From Segatella copri (GTDB taxonomy: Bacteria; Bacteroidota; Bacteroidia; Bacteroidales; Bacteroidaceae), in NCBI RefSeq assembly GCF_015074785.1, contig NZ_CP042464.1, forward strand, positions 1,364,001-1,428,000: 64,000 bases of DNA, written 5' to 3'. Within the stretch, counting starts at the first letter, position 1; every line of letters starts with the position of its first letter. The notes beneath the pieces were generated by a model that saw only the letters and a list, made by a program, of their open reading frames with translations, ran no database searches and was not told where the DNA came from. Shown in pieces: positions 59,885 through 64,000 of the stretch. Both the position numbers and the translations under genes were made by a program.

Positions 59885-60823
59885 ATGAGTGACAAGAACT
59901 CTTTTTTGGTATTCTCTGGTACTAACTCGAGATACCTTGCAGAAAAAATCTGCGCTAGTTTAGGTTGCCCACTGGGTAATTTGGTTGTAACCAAGTTCTC
60001 TGATGGTGAATTTGGCGTATCTTTCGAGGAGTCTATCCGCGGACGCGATGTATTCCTCGTACAGAGCACATTCCCTAATTCAGACAACTTGATGGAGTTG
60101 CTCCTGATGATTGACGCAGCAAAGCGTGCTTCTGCCCGCAATATTATTGCTGTTGTTCCATACTTCGGATGGGCTCGTCAGGATCGTAAGGACAAACCAC
60201 GTGTCAGCATCGGCGCTAAGTTGGTAGCCGACTTGCTCAGCGTTGCCGGTATCGACCGCCTCATCACCATGGATCTCCATGCCGACCAGATTCAGGGCTT
60301 CTTTGATGTTCCTGTAGATCACCTCTATGCATCTGGCGTTATTTTGCCATACCTGCAGAGCTTACGCCTCAAGGATATGGTCATTGCTTCTCCAGACGTT
60401 GGTGGTTCTAAGCGTGCCAACACTTATGCTAAGTACTTCGGCTGCCCTCTCGTGCTCTGCAACAAGACCCGTGCTCGCGCCAATGTAGTAGCAAGCATGC
60501 AGATCATCGGTGATGTAAAAGACAAGAATGTTGTCATCATTGATGATATGGTCGATACAGCCGGTACTATCACGAAGGCTGCCGACATCATGAAGCAGGC
60601 TGGTGCAAAGACTGTTCGTGCATGTGCATCTCACTGCGTGATGAGTGGTCCTGCATCTGAGCGTGTTCAGGATTCAGCTCTTGAGGAGATAGTATTCACT
60701 GATTCCATCCCTTACACCAAGCGTTGCGCAAAGGTTAAGCAGATTTCTATTGCAGATATGTTTGCAGAAACCATTCGCCGTGTTGAGGATAACGAGAGTA
60801 TCTCTTCCCAGTATCTGGTATAA
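59885..60823 (+). CDS. prs: Ribose-phosphate pyrophosphokinase (PRPP synthetase)
   Basis: 312 residues. Converts ribose 5-phosphate and ATP into PRPP and AMP, for nucleotide, histidine and tryptophan synthesis. The N-terminal FSGTNSRYLAEKICASLGCP, KFSDGEFGVSFEESIRGRDV (flexible loop region), DRKDKPRVSIGAKLVADLLS, GIDRLITMDLHADQIQGFFD and the PRPP-binding VVIIDDMVDTAGTITKAA are all present. Length matches bacterial Prs (about 310-315). Strong transcription terminator directly after (60848). Confidence 0.97.
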   Translation: MSDKNSFLVFSGTNSRYLAEKICASLGCPLGNLVVTKFSDGEFGVSFEESIRGRDVFLVQSTFPNSDNLMELLLMIDAAKRASARNIIAVVPYFGWARQDRKDKPRVSIGAKLVADLLSVAGIDRLITMDLHADQIQGFFDVPVDHLYASGVILPYLQSLRLKDMVIASPDVGGSKRANTYAKYFGCPLVLCNKTRARANVVASMQIIGDVKDKNVVIIDDMVDTAGTITKAADIMKQAGAKTVRACASHCVMSGPASERVQDSALEEIVFTDSIPYTKRCAKVKQISIADMFAETIRRVEDNESISSQYLV

Positions 60824-60847
60824 GGAAATATCATCATACAAGTTTAC

Positions 60848-60885
60848 AAGGAGTCTTTCTTTTTAAAAAGGAAGACTCCTTTTTT
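60848..60885 (+). terminator. Rho-independent terminator of prs
   Basis: AAGGAGTCTTTC (60848-60859) pairs with GGAAGACTCCTT (60870-60881) around an AT-rich loop, followed by a T tract. Confidence 0.85.
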
Positions 60886-60917
60886 ATGATTCCATTCTTC
60901 CCCTGTTTCTAATCTAC

Positions 60918-60945
60918 ATTCACTTTTCACAATTCACTTTTCACA
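60918..60945. repeat. Two-copy tandem repeat
   Basis: ATTCACTTTTCACA occurs twice in tandem (60918-60931 and 60932-60945), between the prs and glgP terminators. Related TTCAC repeats also occur inside the hydrolase gene at 13369-13424. Confidence 0.6.
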
Positions 60946-60980
60946 ACTACAATAACACTGTTCATTGTTCGATTTCAAAC

Positions 60981-61016
60981 AAAAAAATCCTGTATCCCCA
61001 AAAGAGATACAGGATT
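60981..61016 (-). terminator. Rho-independent terminator of the glycogen phosphorylase gene
   Basis: On the minus strand AATCCTGTATC (61016-61006) pairs with GATACAGGATT (60996-60986), followed by seven T (plus-strand A tract 60981-60987). Confidence 0.85.
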
Positions 61017-61050
61017 CATATATTTATAATGTGACAATGTCGCTATTATA

Positions 61051-63615
<2,565 letters not shown>

Positions 63616-63645
63616 TTATTTTTAAGATGTATATTTTCTATCTTG

Positions 63646-63653
63646 CAAACATA
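63646..63653 (-). promoter_or_regulatory. -7 promoter element of the glycogen phosphorylase gene
   Basis: CAAACATA reads TATGTTTG on the minus strand, 37 bases before the ATG at 63609. Confidence 0.5.
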
Positions 63654-63712
63654 GTGATTCTTGCAGAATCCAAATATTTGTTTTATGGCTTACGCCATCA
63701 AGAGAGAGATTA

Positions 63713-64000
63713 TTATTTCTTCATACGAACTTCAGCCTTGCGCAGGGCAAAGTCATAAGCATCATAGTAATACTCGATAAAGTGTTTCCACAATGCTTTT
63801 TCTGAAAGAATCTCAGCATTTTTACGACACTTGTTCACCTGTGTCTTGGTGAATCCCGAGTACTTAGCTACGGTATCCTTGATAGCATCAGCTACCTCAG
63901 AATAATTATAGTCGGTACGCTTGATAACCTTCACACCATCCTCTATCTCACTGTAATTTCCCTTCTCTGAGTTAGCCCAAAGACCGAAACCAGCCAAATC
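63713..64000 (-). CDS. Glycogen synthase, C-terminal part
   Basis: The frame is open to the window edge. About 96 C-terminal residues are present: DLAGFGLWANSEKGNYSEIE, RTDYNYSEVADAIKDTVAKY, WKHFIEYYYDAYDFALRK. The LAGFGLW segment resembles the sugar-nucleotide-binding end of GT3/GT5 glycogen synthases as found in Bacteroidota, and the gene precedes glycogen phosphorylase, the expected partner. It is partial, so the exact family cannot be settled. Confidence 0.75.
   Translation of the reverse strand, partial: DLAGFGLWANSEKGNYSEIEDGVKVIKRTDYNYSEVADAIKDTVAKYSGFTKTQVNKCRKNAEILSEKALWKHFIEYYYDAYDFALRKAEVRMKK

Overview
The window is chromosomal DNA from a Bacteroidota bacterium, most likely a Prevotella/Segatella-type gut or oral member. 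Reasons: almost every gene start is preceded by the Bacteroidota -7 promoter consensus TAnnTTTG; there are five TonB-dependent outer-membrane receptors with regulators typical of the phylum; and there are phylum-typical neighbourhoods (gldE next to ssb; an alpha-glucan phosphorylase next to a glycogen synthase). The species is an inference, not a database result.

Layout. 1-4450: a partial phosphate-type porin, a BspA-like leucine-rich repeat protein, and polyphosphate kinase (ppk1) with exopolyphosphatase (ppx/gppA) in one operon. 4503-6529: an ECF sigma factor, a membrane anti-sigma-like protein and a small exported protein. 6513-11032: a two-component system divergent from a TonB-dependent receptor. 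11084-13930: FKBP isomerase, an HI0933-family flavoprotein and an alpha/beta hydrolase. 14035-22800: two complete ECF sigma / anti-sigma / STN-receptor systems, separated by a small toxin-antitoxin-like pair. 23103-25724: radical SAM enzyme, pyridoxamine kinase, EamA permease. 25769-29493: a third type of receptor circuit, built around a membrane-embedded winged-helix regulator whose two neighbouring promoters carry the same direct-repeat operator at the same distance. 29630-34678: a 1682-residue exonuclease-RecQ-UvrD fusion. 34853-38591: a further receptor, an E1-like protein and a PAS-LuxR regulator.

39149-50943 is an AT-rich accessory (defence) island. It holds a controller/methyltransferase/endonuclease restriction-modification operon followed by three unrecognised genes (one exported repeat protein, one mobile-element-type protein, one PIN-like nuclease), an IS1634-like element, several structured non-coding repeats, a nucleotidyltransferase/HEPN pair whose HEPN gene carries a nonsense mutation, and a DUF262-HNH nuclease with an EcoRI-type adenine methyltransferase that appears to be transcribed behind a highly structured leader of about 220 nt.

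51080-64000 returns to core genes: murQ, a short-chain dehydrogenase, a phytase-like esterase, a phosphopantetheinyl transferase, gldE, ssb, six tRNA genes (three Gly-GCC, two Leu-GAG, one Leu-CAG), carboxynorspermidine decarboxylase, a ThiE/TenI-like protein, PRPP synthetase, glycogen phosphorylase and the end of a glycogen synthase gene.

Best candidates for something undescribed: the winged-helix membrane regulator circuit with matched operators at 27903-28908; the multi-stem structured element at 50638-50859; the unknown genes behind the restriction-modification operon at 42141-44653; and the Lys/Glu/Ser-rich tail of the LRR protein encoded immediately upstream of polyphosphate kinase.
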